This document shows, piece after piece, positions 25,377-33,890 of a stretch of DNA of 64,000 nt (its first letter is position 1; each line of letters begins with the position of its first letter). The notes beneath the pieces are model-generated. The model was not told the DNA's origin, searched no databases, and worked only from the letters and a program-made list of their open reading frames with translations. The translations under genes were made by a program, and so were the position numbers. The stretch covers positions 744,001-808,000 of the forward strand of contig CAWIMW010000002.1 of the NCBI GenBank assembly GCA_963837365.1. Reading direction: 5' to 3'. Source of the stretch: CAWBXL01 sp963837365. Lineage in GTDB: Bacteria > Acidobacteriota > Terriglobia > Terriglobales > Acidobacteriaceae.

Positions 25377-27650
25377 TCAGGCCTCCGCGGTCTTCGATCC
25401 GTGCTGGAAGTGGTATTGCAGAATTTTTGCGGCCAATGCAGGATGGACGGCCTGCTGGTCACCTTCCACGGTGCGTACGACCTCACCGCGGCAGACGACC
25501 TCGGCTGAGGCCAGCCCCGCGATTTCCGCCGGGAGAACGATATTGATTTCAAGCTGAGCGTTAGGTGAAAGCGCTTCCGGAGCGCGGAACAGCATTCCCG
25601 AACGGCTGATATTTTCTGTGGTTCCCATGCGCCAGTCGTTTTCTCCCAGCTGCCGGTATTTCAGCGGCAGGTGGAGATTGAAGCGTTTGGCACGGAAGGG
25701 CGAAATTTTCGCCCGCTTGGGGAAGTGAGGTTGAATTGCACTTTGGGCAGACATCTGGACCTCCAGGGGGAGTGGTGTGTCGAGCGCCTCCCTGACTCGA
25801 GTCTTGAGGGCGGGGAGGGTAAAAGGCTTCTGGAGCAGGTTTACACCTGGGTCCAGGGTGCCGTTATGGCCGATCACGTTTTCGGTGTAACCCGACATGT
25901 AGAGAATGCGGGTGTCGGGCCGCGAAGTGGAAAGTTGTTGGGCCAGCTCTTTGCCGTTCATCCCCGGCATGATCACGTCGGTGAGGAGCAGGTGGATGGG
26001 GCCGGAGTAGTAGCTGGCAACGCGCAAGGCCGCCATGCCACTGTGGGCTTCGAGCACGGTGTATCCCTGATTGTGCAGATATTGGCGCACCAGGCCGCGC
26101 AGGGTGTTTTCGTCTTCTACCAGTAGGATGACTTCGCGGCCGGCATCTGCGTTTGCTGCTTCGATTGGAACTTCGAGCGACAGGGGCTGTCCGGTGGCAG
26201 TCACACGCGGCAGATAGATTTTGAAGGTCGTGCCCTTATCGCGCTCGCTGTAGACCCAGATATAGCCTTCGCTCTGCTTCACGATGCCGTACACCGTTGA
26301 GAGTCCCAGGCCTGTTCCCTTCGGGCCCTTGGTGCTGAAGAAGGGCTCGAAGATGTGGTTTTGGGTCTCGGAGTCCATGCCCATGCCGGTATCGGTGATG
26401 GCTAGCATCACGTATTCACCCGGCTTCAGTGGGGCATGAAAGCGTGCGTAGTTGTCATCCAGGCTGATGTTGGCCGTCTCGATAGTCAGCTTGCCGCCCT
26501 TGGGCATGGCGTCACGCGCGTTCACTGCCAGGTTCATGATGACTTGCTCAATCTGGCCAGGGTCGGCTTTTACCGCGCCCAAATCCTCTCCATTCATCAT
26601 GACCAGCTCGATGTCCTCACCGATTACGCGAGTCAGCAGCTTGATGTTTTCGGTGACGATGGCGTTCAGGTCGAGGACTTTGGGGGTCAACATCTGCTTG
26701 CGACTGAACGCCAGCAACTGACGTGTGAGAGTGGTAGCTCGCTCGGCGGCGTTGGCAATTTCCTGGGCGGGACCGCGGAGTTTGGAGTCTGCTGCGGTTC
26801 CTTCCACCAGAAATTCACAGTAGCCGGAAATCACCATCAGCAAATTATTGAAATCATGCGCGATGCCGCCCGCCAGGCGCCCAATGGCTTCCATCTTTTG
26901 CGCCTGACGTAGTTGCTGCTCCAGGGCGCGATGCTCGGTGACATCCTCCGCCATGAGTTCGAAGAAGGTTTCCCCCTTCTCGCCGCGAATGGCGCATCCG
27001 GAAAGGCGGACGTTAATGATTTTCCCGCTTTGGCACAACCAGTCCACCACCAGTTCATCGAAGCGCTTGCCGGACCGAAGTTGGTCGGCCAGCGCAAACC
27101 AATGCTGTGAGTCGGCGTGAAGATTTGCCAGGTTGAGCCCGACGATTTCCCACGCAGACTGGTAACCCAGCATCTCGACCAGCGCGGGATTGGCCTCCAC
27201 GATGATTCCTGTAGAATCACAGCGGCCAATTCCGTATGGGGCGTTGGTCACCAGCGAGCGGAAATTTGCCTCAGAACGGCGCAGGCCCTCCTGGGCAGAG
27301 CGGAGCGCGGCATTCAGCCAGCAGATCAGGAGCGCCACGATCACGAACAAAGCTAGCTGTATGATGGATTTACGGTAATCCTCTGGCGTGTGTTCGCCGG
27401 CCAGCGAGTAGTAAGCGCTGACGGTCAGGGCGAACGAGGTAGCGGCTAAACCGGGCTTCCAGCCTCCATACCAGGCGCTGACCATGACGGCTACGCCGAA
27501 GACAACCAGGCGGCTTTCGAAGACGTCATGCAGCAAAAATGCAGGGATTAGAGCAAGAATGATGCTTAACACGGCTACGCCGTACCGCAGGAATGGGGCC
27601 TGGGCGGGACGAATGTAGCGTGTGCGAAGAAGGGGGAGTTTCAGTCGCAT
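25377..27650 (-). CDS. membrane hybrid histidine kinase with PAS, receiver and C-terminal PilZ domain
   Basis: 757 residues. Three or four membrane segments (about 23-112), a PAS domain (about 125-240), HisKA with phospho-acceptor H265 in GGIAHDFNNL, HATPase with QVIMNLAVNARDA, DTGMGM and GTGLGLSTV, a receiver domain with D558 in LLTDVIMPGMNG, and a C-terminal PilZ-like domain (about 653-745) with NISRSG at 680-685 and basic residues in FRAKRF before it. PilZ domains bind cyclic di-GMP, so kinase output may be tied to that messenger (inference). I prefer the ATG at 27650, with AGGA upstream, to a TTG at 27659. Divergent from nadD. Confidence 0.92.
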   Translation of the reverse strand: MRLKLPLLRTRYIRPAQAPFLRYGVAVLSIILALIPAFLLHDVFESRLVVFGVAVMVSAWYGGWKPGLAATSFALTVSAYYSLAGEHTPEDYRKSIIQLALFVIVALLICWLNAALRSAQEGLRRSEANFRSLVTNAPYGIGRCDSTGIIVEANPALVEMLGYQSAWEIVGLNLANLHADSQHWFALADQLRSGKRFDELVVDWLCQSGKIINVRLSGCAIRGEKGETFFELMAEDVTEHRALEQQLRQAQKMEAIGRLAGGIAHDFNNLLMVISGYCEFLVEGTAADSKLRGPAQEIANAAERATTLTRQLLAFSRKQMLTPKVLDLNAIVTENIKLLTRVIGEDIELVMMNGEDLGAVKADPGQIEQVIMNLAVNARDAMPKGGKLTIETANISLDDNYARFHAPLKPGEYVMLAITDTGMGMDSETQNHIFEPFFSTKGPKGTGLGLSTVYGIVKQSEGYIWVYSERDKGTTFKIYLPRVTATGQPLSLEVPIEAANADAGREVILLVEDENTLRGLVRQYLHNQGYTVLEAHSGMAALRVASYYSGPIHLLLTDVIMPGMNGKELAQQLSTSRPDTRILYMSGYTENVIGHNGTLDPGVNLLQKPFTLPALKTRVREALDTPLPLEVQMSAQSAIQPHFPKRAKISPFRAKRFNLHLPLKYRQLGENDWRMGTTENISRSGMLFRAPEALSPNAQLEINIVLPAEIAGLASAEVVCRGEVVRTVEGDQQAVHPALAAKILQYHFQHGSKTAEA

Positions 27651-27795
27651 ACAAGCCAATCCTATTTCCCATAATGGGATAGGCGCGAGTTACTTGAGTA
27701 CTAGACGCACCCGACTATGGGTCAATGACCCTCGGTTTTGCCGCATACAGGCAATCACGGATTGCGAAAAGGCAACACGCGACCAGCACAAAGCC

Positions 27796-28494
27796 ATGAA
27801 TATCTGTCTCTTTGGCGGAACCTTCGATCCCATTCACAACGGGCATATCGCGCTGGCACGTGCGGCGCAAGAGCGCTTTGAATTAGGCAGGATCTATTTC
27901 GCACCGGCCCACACTCCACCGCACAAGTCACACGCGCCGCTGGCGAATTTTGACCAGCGATACGCCATGGTGGTGCTGGCAACGCAGGGAGAAAAGACAT
28001 TTATCCCTTCGCTATTGGAAGCACCGGACGTTGTGGGCGCACAAGTATCAGGTAAAGGAAAGCAGGTGGTTTTTCCAAACTATAGCATTGATACTGTCCG
28101 CCGCCTAAAACAAACTCTGAAAAAAGCTGACCGGTTGTTTTTTTTGATTGGCATTGATGCCTTCAAGGAGATTGCCAAGTGGCACGCAGCGGAGGCCTTG
28201 CTGCGGGAGTGCGAGTTCATTGTGGCCAGCCGGCCGGGATTTTCTTTGGCGGATGTGGCGAATTCTCTGCCGGAGAAGATGCGCCCGAAAGCGGCAGTGA
28301 CCAAGCCTTTCGCGAAGCAGGCTGCCACGGGCGATTTGGTTTTGGGTGGGGCTACGATCCGGTTGCTGGATGGAGTGCAAGAGTTGGCGTCGTCCACTGC
28401 GATTCGAACCGCGATTGCCGGAAAAAAATCTTTGACGAAGTTTTTGCATCCGGCGGTGGCGGAGTACGTGAAGAAGATGGGTTTGTATGTGTAG
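27796..28494 (+). CDS. nadD: nicotinate-nucleotide adenylyltransferase
   Basis: Forms deamido-NAD from nicotinate mononucleotide and ATP. 232 residues, with the nucleotidyltransferase start FGGTFDPIHNGHIALA (the T/HxGH signature), FAPAHTPPHK, and the C-terminal SSTAIR motif. The start at 27796 places this signature at residue 6 as in the family; the frame is open upstream to 27622 without similarity. The stop codon TAG lies inside a palindromic repeat. Confidence 0.95.
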   Translation: MNICLFGGTFDPIHNGHIALARAAQERFELGRIYFAPAHTPPHKSHAPLANFDQRYAMVVLATQGEKTFIPSLLEAPDVVGAQVSGKGKQVVFPNYSIDTVRRLKQTLKKADRLFFLIGIDAFKEIAKWHAAEALLRECEFIVASRPGFSLADVANSLPEKMRPKAAVTKPFAKQAATGDLVLGGATIRLLDGVQELASSTAIRTAIAGKKSLTKFLHPAVAEYVKKMGLYV

Positions 28495-28603
28495 GGCGGA
28501 CACTCTTGTCCGCTTGCCGACATCGTATCTGAAGTCCGGGGCAAATATGCTTTACATGGTGGTTTAGGTGGTAAGAGGGCGGACAGGAGTTTCCGCCGTA
28601 CAC
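28488..28603. repeat. dispersed palindromic repeat, family P2, copy 1
   Basis: Ends TGTAGGGCGGACACTCTTG and GGCGGACAGGAGTTTCCGCC are inverted over a variable centre. The nadD stop codon is the TAG in its first bases. A second copy is at 54648-54728. Confidence 0.8.
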
Positions 28604-28606
28604 AAT

Positions 28607-29227
28607 CTAAGGTCGCACAATCACGACATTCGGGCCTGATGGCAGTTCAAAGTTCGATCCGCTTCCCTGATTGGCCGAGAGTGTGGCCGGCACATTCAAC
28701 TCGGACAGCAGAATTTTTTTGTTCCAGTACCCATCGGACCAGTAGTCGCCATGCGCGTAAATTGCGCCATCGGCGATTGTGTATTCACGCATCTGCTCAC
28801 GATGTCCATCGCGGAAAATGAGCACTGCGGGGACAATTTCAATGGAGACCGGCCGCGCAGGACTGGTCACAGCCTGGGCACGCTTCACCGTATTTGGCGG
28901 TTGCACTGGTTTCTCTACATTGTCCGACCGGACATATTGTCCACCCTGTAGCTCAATCATCAGCGGCGTAATTGGCTTCGGCTCTTCCTTCACAACTGGC
29001 GCTGCGGGAGCAGGGGTTTGGATCACGATGACTTCAGGAGTTGAGTGAATGACCTCGGCGCCATAGCCGGGATACCAAGTCCCACCCAGGAAAACCGGGG
29101 CGGGAAAATGATGCGCGTGCATAAGGGCTTGCGGGCGCGGAGTGATCACTAAACTCCTTGCTCCACGCTGGGCCAACGCTGGTCCGCTAACGATAAGAAG
29201 AATCGCAATTGCAGCCAGCAGTCGCAT
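28607..29227 (-). CDS. secreted hypothetical protein, 206 aa (paralog of next gene)
   Basis: Signal peptide ends near GPALAQ. The proline-rich middle (about 75-130) looks disordered. The C-terminal 70 residues contain LIFRDGHREQMREYTIADGA and KKILLSELNVPAT. This block matches the end of the neighbouring gene product at 29233, so the two are paralogs sharing one C-terminal module. No named family is recognised. The two genes are 5 bp apart, almost certainly one operon. Confidence 0.7.
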   Translation of the reverse strand: MRLLAAIAILLIVSGPALAQRGARSLVITPRPQALMHAHHFPAPVFLGGTWYPGYGAEVIHSTPEVIVIQTPAPAAPVVKEEPKPITPLMIELQGGQYVRSDNVEKPVQPPNTVKRAQAVTSPARPVSIEIVPAVLIFRDGHREQMREYTIADGAIYAHGDYWSDGYWNKKILLSELNVPATLSANQGSGSNFELPSGPNVVIVRP

Positions 29228-29232
29228 CAGAA

Positions 29233-29955
29233 TTATCTTGCCTTGGGTTGTGGGGGTAGACGGAAATCGATTCCACGCTCGTCGTTCTGCCTGGTCGTGG
29301 CGTCAAGGTCGAGATCGGCCAGCAACACCTTGCGCGAATGCCCCGGCGTCATGTCGTAGAGCAAATCGCCGACGATGGCGTAATTCTGTACTGCGATATG
29401 ATGGCCGTCTTTGAAGATCAGAAGCGTCTGCGGCTGGTCGGCGACGGGCGCCGGCTCTTTAACGGGCGCAGCTTCCATTGCACTTTCAGGCTCACGGCGC
29501 GGAGCCGGCGCAACGGGAACGGCAGTTCCGGGGCCGCGCCTGTCAAATAGTGTTGGGCCGCCTAGATACTGTCCTGGCTGCGCCGGCACTTGCTCCATGG
29601 TGTCATCGACCGGCACTTCCACTGCTACGGGCACGTAGTAGGGGACCGCGTACACGGCTCCACCAAAAGGCGTGTTGGGGAAAAAGTGCTGACGACGCGG
29701 GGTCCCTGCTCCGGGAAATGGGTGATGGCCGGGCCGGTTGAAAAAGACGCGGCCGGTATCGATTTTGCCAAAGCCGGGTGAAGTCACACTGGCGGGAACT
29801 CCGTTACTCTTGCCGAAATTGCCGCCGAAGCCAGGCGACGTGACCGAGGCTGGAGGCCCCTGCGCCAAGGCTGCGGAAACGAGCACTAAAGCTATCGCGA
29901 TCCACTGTGTAAGTCGGTACCGCATATTGAAATGATACTCCTCCCCGGCAAGCAT
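29233..29955 (-). CDS. secreted hypothetical protein, 240 aa (paralog of previous gene)
   Basis: Signal peptide, then a direct repeat of PASVTSPGFG (twice), a Pro/Ala-rich linker and a C-terminal module LIFKDGHHIAVQNYAIVGD...KVLLADLDLDAT that parallels the end of the next gene. The shared motif is L-I-F-[KR]-D-G-H at the start and KK/RK-[IV]-L-L-[AS]-[DE]-L near the end. Two starts are possible: 29955, with AGGAGG 5 nt upstream, and 29925, with GGGGAGGAG upstream; I kept the first. Function unknown. Confidence 0.7.
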   Translation of the reverse strand: MLAGEEYHFNMRYRLTQWIAIALVLVSAALAQGPPASVTSPGFGGNFGKSNGVPASVTSPGFGKIDTGRVFFNRPGHHPFPGAGTPRRQHFFPNTPFGGAVYAVPYYVPVAVEVPVDDTMEQVPAQPGQYLGGPTLFDRRGPGTAVPVAPAPRREPESAMEAAPVKEPAPVADQPQTLLIFKDGHHIAVQNYAIVGDLLYDMTPGHSRKVLLADLDLDATTRQNDERGIDFRLPPQPKAR

Positions 29956-30091
29956 GGCGGCCTCCTAGAACGGGCTAATCGTCTACGAGTTAGAACACTC
30001 GTAGTCGTTGCGGGTTGCGGATTTTGTGATTGAAGCAGAGATGGGATAACTCCTTGCACAAGAGTGGAAACCGCTGGTAACTAAGGCCTGA

Positions 30092-31351
30092 TTACCCTGC
30101 GCTGACCCGTACTAATTCCCAAACGTTCCATACCCCATTGGCTACCAGCAATCCGAGGATGCAGGCCAGAACCAGGCTGCGTTGTTGTGTCTCCAGCAGG
30201 TCGGCGGCAATCCCTGCCACAAACACAAACAGAAATGGCACCGCCATGAGGTGGAAGCCAAGTCCGGGGTAGTGAGGGGTGGCCATCGCCAGAAGAAGAA
30301 AAAGGACTGCCACCAATAAAGGTGCGGTGTTGCCGAAATATCGCGCACGCGGCCAAGCCAGGTAGGTCACGATTGCAACCGGAACAGCCGCTAATAATGC
30401 CGGGCTATTCTGGGCCAGTTGCAAAACAAGCTGTCCGTATGCCCCCGGCATGACAAAACCACGCCACGTTCCGCCAAAGAAATCAGCGTGACGAAAGCCT
30501 TGCCAGAGAATTCCCGCATGGAACGAATACGACGCAACCAGCAGGAGGAAACCTACGCCGCAGGCTGAGAGCCAGATCACCGTCGCAGCCAAACGGCGCG
30601 TCGGAGCGACATAAAACATCAGCGCAAGTGCCAAGGGAACCACCACCAGCAGGGAAAACTGCGATCCGATGGCCAACGCCAGAGAGATCCCCAGCAGCAA
30701 AATTCTGCGCCAGTTCCACAACACAACTTCCCGTGGTGCATACAGCGTGTGGGCCACTGCGATGGCGGTAAAGATTGTCCCGAATGTTCCCCAGGCAGCG
30801 CCAATCTCGGGTTGCGCGAACCAAAGGGCCGTGGCACGGATGATCCCGGGGGAGAAACAATACATTGAAAGCGCGACGTATCCGCCAGCGTTTCCGTACA
30901 GGCGGCGGGCTACGTACCACAGCGAAGCCCCTAGCAGCGTGCCAAATACCAGGTACGGAGCGTGAGCCAGCCATCCCCAGAAGCGAAGAGACTCGATCCG
31001 CAACGGGCTGGGCCAGAACAGCAATGCTCCTGCCCCTGTCAGGTACCACAACGGCGAATGATAGGGATCGAAACCGTCCTGGGTAAAAAACCAGGTTGCG
31101 GGATTGGACTCTTCATCTTGTTTCGGATGCGTTGCCGAAGGAGTTCCCGCTACTCTGCCCCCATGAAACTGCCGCACGCCTTCGTTGATGCGGTAGGCCT
31201 CGCTCAGGTCCAGCCCGGAGAGTGAGTGGCCGACCAGCCAGGCGCATTGTGCCAAAAATACCAGCAGTAGAATCCCGGCCCAAAATTGCGGTTTCCCAAA
31301 GCGCTCGCGGGTGAAGAATTTCTCCATAGACAAGACCGAGTGTTTTACCAT
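30092..31351 (-). CDS. polytopic membrane protein, GT-C-like glycosyltransferase candidate
   Basis: 419 residues with about ten membrane segments. After the first one there is a long loop with GLDLSEAYRINEGVR and DGFDPYHSPLWYLTG, an arrangement like the acidic first loop and H/Y-P motifs of GT-C enzymes that use lipid-linked sugars. No family signature is certain and no soluble C-terminal domain is present. It is divergent from the CPBP protease with only 30 bp between starts; an alternative start is at 31327. Confidence 0.6.
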   Translation of the reverse strand: MVKHSVLSMEKFFTRERFGKPQFWAGILLLVFLAQCAWLVGHSLSGLDLSEAYRINEGVRQFHGGRVAGTPSATHPKQDEESNPATWFFTQDGFDPYHSPLWYLTGAGALLFWPSPLRIESLRFWGWLAHAPYLVFGTLLGASLWYVARRLYGNAGGYVALSMYCFSPGIIRATALWFAQPEIGAAWGTFGTIFTAIAVAHTLYAPREVVLWNWRRILLLGISLALAIGSQFSLLVVVPLALALMFYVAPTRRLAATVIWLSACGVGFLLLVASYSFHAGILWQGFRHADFFGGTWRGFVMPGAYGQLVLQLAQNSPALLAAVPVAIVTYLAWPRARYFGNTAPLLVAVLFLLLAMATPHYPGLGFHLMAVPFLFVFVAGIAADLLETQQRSLVLACILGLLVANGVWNVWELVRVSAG

Positions 31352-31381
31352 GTCCAGCGGTGTTAAGGGGGAATTTCCTCA

Positions 31382-32356
31382 ATGGACGAACCTGTGTCTT
31401 CAGCGCTGCCATCGTTATTCAGCACGCCAGCGGAGCCTACTCCTGCTGGGCCCCTGGCTGGTCCATCAGGAGTGGGCTGGGGGTTTCTCTTGTATCTGGC
31501 GATGTTTGCCTCTTTCCTTTTCATAACGAACCTGGGGCTGCATTTCTTACTGCCGGGTGGGATGGCCAAAATCTGGAGGTCTGTGGCCGGTGAAGGGGCC
31601 TTTATCGTTAGCGCTTTTGTGCCGGGATTCATTATGGCACGCTTGGAGAACCGGCCCTTTGGAGCATACGGACTCCCTAGACAGGGTGCGTTAGGGCGGT
31701 TGTTTTGGATGGGGATGCTTTGGGGCATTGTGGCGCTTAGCGTGTTGATGATGACCATGCGCATTGCAGGAGTGTTTTATTTTGGCGGCTTCGCCCTCGG
31801 CGGTCTCCGGCTTTTGAAATTTGCTGTTTTCTGGGCGGTGTTTTTTGTTGTTGTCGGACTGTTCGAGGAATTTTTCCTGCGTGGTTACACCCAATTCACG
31901 CTGGGTCGCGGGCTAGGCTTCTGGCCCGCAGCCCTGATCCTTTCGTCCGCGTTTGGCGCGATCCACTTAGGCAATCAGGGCGAAGACAAAGTGGGCGCGT
32001 TGGGCGCGGCTATTATCGGCTTGTTCTTTTGCCTGACTCTTAAGCGCACGGGAAATCTCTGGTTTGCTGTGGGACTCCACGCCTCGTGGGATTGGGGGGA
32101 GACTTTCTTATATTCGGTCCCCAACAGCGGGCTGGTCGCCCCCGGCCATCTGCTAAGTTCCCACTTTCAGGGCCCGGACTGGCTCACCGGTGGCTCCGTT
32201 GGTCCCGAGGGTAGCATTTTTGTGTTTGTAGTCATGGCCTTGATGTGGCTGCTCTTTCACTTTCTCTATCCACCCACAACTGGTGTGGAGCCGGGACCTG
32301 TCCCGGCTGCCGGGGCAAGCCCCGGCTCCACACCAGCCGTTCCCTACCAGGAATAG
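31382..32356 (+). CDS. CPBP-family intramembrane protease (Abi/CAAX-like)
   Basis: 324 residues, about eight membrane segments. The three family motifs are present: E162-E163-x3-R167 (FEEFFLRGY), H195 (GAIHLGN) and H233 (GLHASWDW). The bacterial roles of this family include bacteriocin immunity, signalling and protein maturation; none is indicated here. The last 25 residues are Pro/Gly/Ala-rich and are encoded by a palindromic repeat, so they are probably a recent, non-functional tail. The 3' end overlaps the DUF4139 gene by 13 bp. Confidence 0.88.
   Translation: MDEPVSSALPSLFSTPAEPTPAGPLAGPSGVGWGFLLYLAMFASFLFITNLGLHFLLPGGMAKIWRSVAGEGAFIVSAFVPGFIMARLENRPFGAYGLPRQGALGRLFWMGMLWGIVALSVLMMTMRIAGVFYFGGFALGGLRLLKFAVFWAVFFVVVGLFEEFFLRGYTQFTLGRGLGFWPAALILSSAFGAIHLGNQGEDKVGALGAAIIGLFFCLTLKRTGNLWFAVGLHASWDWGETFLYSVPNSGLVAPGHLLSSHFQGPDWLTGGSVGPEGSIFVFVVMALMWLLFHFLYPPTTGVEPGPVPAAGASPGSTPAVPYQE
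32280..32336. repeat. dispersed palindromic repeat, family P3, copy 1, inside coding sequence
   Basis: Perfect 16-bp inverted ends CTGGTGTGGAGCCGGG (32280-32295) and its complement (32321-32336), with further inner palindromes. It is read through by the CPBP gene (residues about 300-318). A related element is at 54003-54105. Confidence 0.9.
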
Positions 32357-33849
32357 TGGACGGTGTAAGTTACAACTTGCTCGCCATCGGGAGCTATGGT
32401 TACTGGAAATTCAATGGTCTGCGCATCGGTTTTCTTTGACAGATGCGACTGCTCGGACAGCTTCCAGTTGGTCCAGCGATAAAGATGTTCGACCACGCGG
32501 ACATTCACGGCTTCCTTCTTGTGATTGCGCACGCGGATTTCGAACGACTCATCCATCCAGTGCTGGCTTGATTCCACACGATAGTTGGTGCGCTTGCGCT
32601 CTCCGACTACGTCGAATGAATTGCCGGTGTAGACGCGGATGGTTTCGTCTTTGGGCGTGTGGTCAATGGTGTTCTCGCCGACAAACTCCAGGTGGCCATC
32701 GGTATCGCGGCGATAGAAGCGCAGCTTGCCTTTGGGCAGCGCGATGCCGAGATGATTGAGTTCTGAGTTCTTGAACTCCTCCATCACCCAGATTTTGTGG
32801 TTCGACACGGTGCCGTAGTTGGCATCGCCGCGAATCTGGTCAGGACTGTAGTAACCGTATTGGCCCACATCCAGACCGTCATACACGTAGATCCGTTGCG
32901 CTTTGATGCCAGTTGAGCGGACAAATTCCACTTGCTTGGTTTCCTGATCACGCAGGGTCGCGGGCCGGGCCAGCGTGTAGAGATGAAACTCGTCGAAGGA
33001 TTTTTCGCGAACCACTGGCGCCATGGCCTCGTTCATAGCAGCTTTGTCCATAGCCCCGTAGGCCCGGCTGGCAGGAGTCGGCGCCTGGATTTTGTTCACA
33101 TCGCCCGCCAGCAATTTGATGCGCGCATTCTCAAAGGTCTTGCCGCTCTGGTTGCGCATGGTGATCCAGCCGATCATGTCGAGCAGGTCGGTCTTGCCAC
33201 CAGATTTATTGTCATCGGAAACCACCAGGTTGTAATCCGACTGCCAGCTCATGCCGCCACTGACATATGAAATCTCAGCATCGAACTTTCCCGGCTCGTT
33301 GGTGGCAAGTTGCCAGTTCAAAGTCGGCTTCAGGATGGAGTCGCCGCTCAGGGCTGGAAACAGTGGCTGCCCGGGCATTCCGAAACGTAGCACGCCATTC
33401 ACTTCGATGATCGGCTGAGTCGAACTTGGCTGCTGATAGTTTTGTGCATAATACGTGCTCGGAATATATCCGCTACGAATGACTTTTCCCTGCACCAGCA
33501 GCGGCTTGCCATCGGGGGTTTGCCCGACCATGAAATCAATGACTTTGCCTTCGTAAAACGACAGCAACAGTTCCTGAGAGATGGGGTCGTTGCGGTAGCT
33601 TTGCTCCAGAATTTGCAGGGCGCGGCCGTTGGGATCGCGCAGGATCACCGAATCCGGCTCCAGGTGCGCGGCTACGCCTGCGTACGCAATCTGATTGATG
33701 CCGGAATGCAAATCCAGCGACAGGTGTTCGCGCGCGACAAAGAAATTTTGGTTGTAGATGGTCAGCGCCGGTGCGGTGGAATCGTCGGCGTTCGATTGTC
33801 CCCAGGCTAGAGTTCCCAGGCAAAAGATGAAAAGCAGCAGTTTCCTCAT
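32344..33849 (-). CDS. secreted DUF4139-domain protein
   Basis: 501 residues, with a signal peptide ending at WGQ. The body matches DUF4139-type proteins: LTIYNQNFFVAREHLSLDL for the N-terminal strand, WQSDYNLVVSDD in the middle and VEHLYRWTNWKL near the end. The family is widespread, mostly beta, and of unknown function. GGGAG lies 7 nt before the ATG. It follows, in the same direction, the hypothetical at 33891 with a 41-bp gap. Confidence 0.85.
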   Translation of the reverse strand: MRKLLLFIFCLGTLAWGQSNADDSTAPALTIYNQNFFVAREHLSLDLHSGINQIAYAGVAAHLEPDSVILRDPNGRALQILEQSYRNDPISQELLLSFYEGKVIDFMVGQTPDGKPLLVQGKVIRSGYIPSTYYAQNYQQPSSTQPIIEVNGVLRFGMPGQPLFPALSGDSILKPTLNWQLATNEPGKFDAEISYVSGGMSWQSDYNLVVSDDNKSGGKTDLLDMIGWITMRNQSGKTFENARIKLLAGDVNKIQAPTPASRAYGAMDKAAMNEAMAPVVREKSFDEFHLYTLARPATLRDQETKQVEFVRSTGIKAQRIYVYDGLDVGQYGYYSPDQIRGDANYGTVSNHKIWVMEEFKNSELNHLGIALPKGKLRFYRRDTDGHLEFVGENTIDHTPKDETIRVYTGNSFDVVGERKRTNYRVESSQHWMDESFEIRVRNHKKEAVNVRVVEHLYRWTNWKLSEQSHLSKKTDAQTIEFPVTIAPDGEQVVTYTVHYSW

Positions 33850-33890
33850 ATAGGTCTCCCGTGTTCTTCCGCAGCGGGAGTTTTCCCGTG

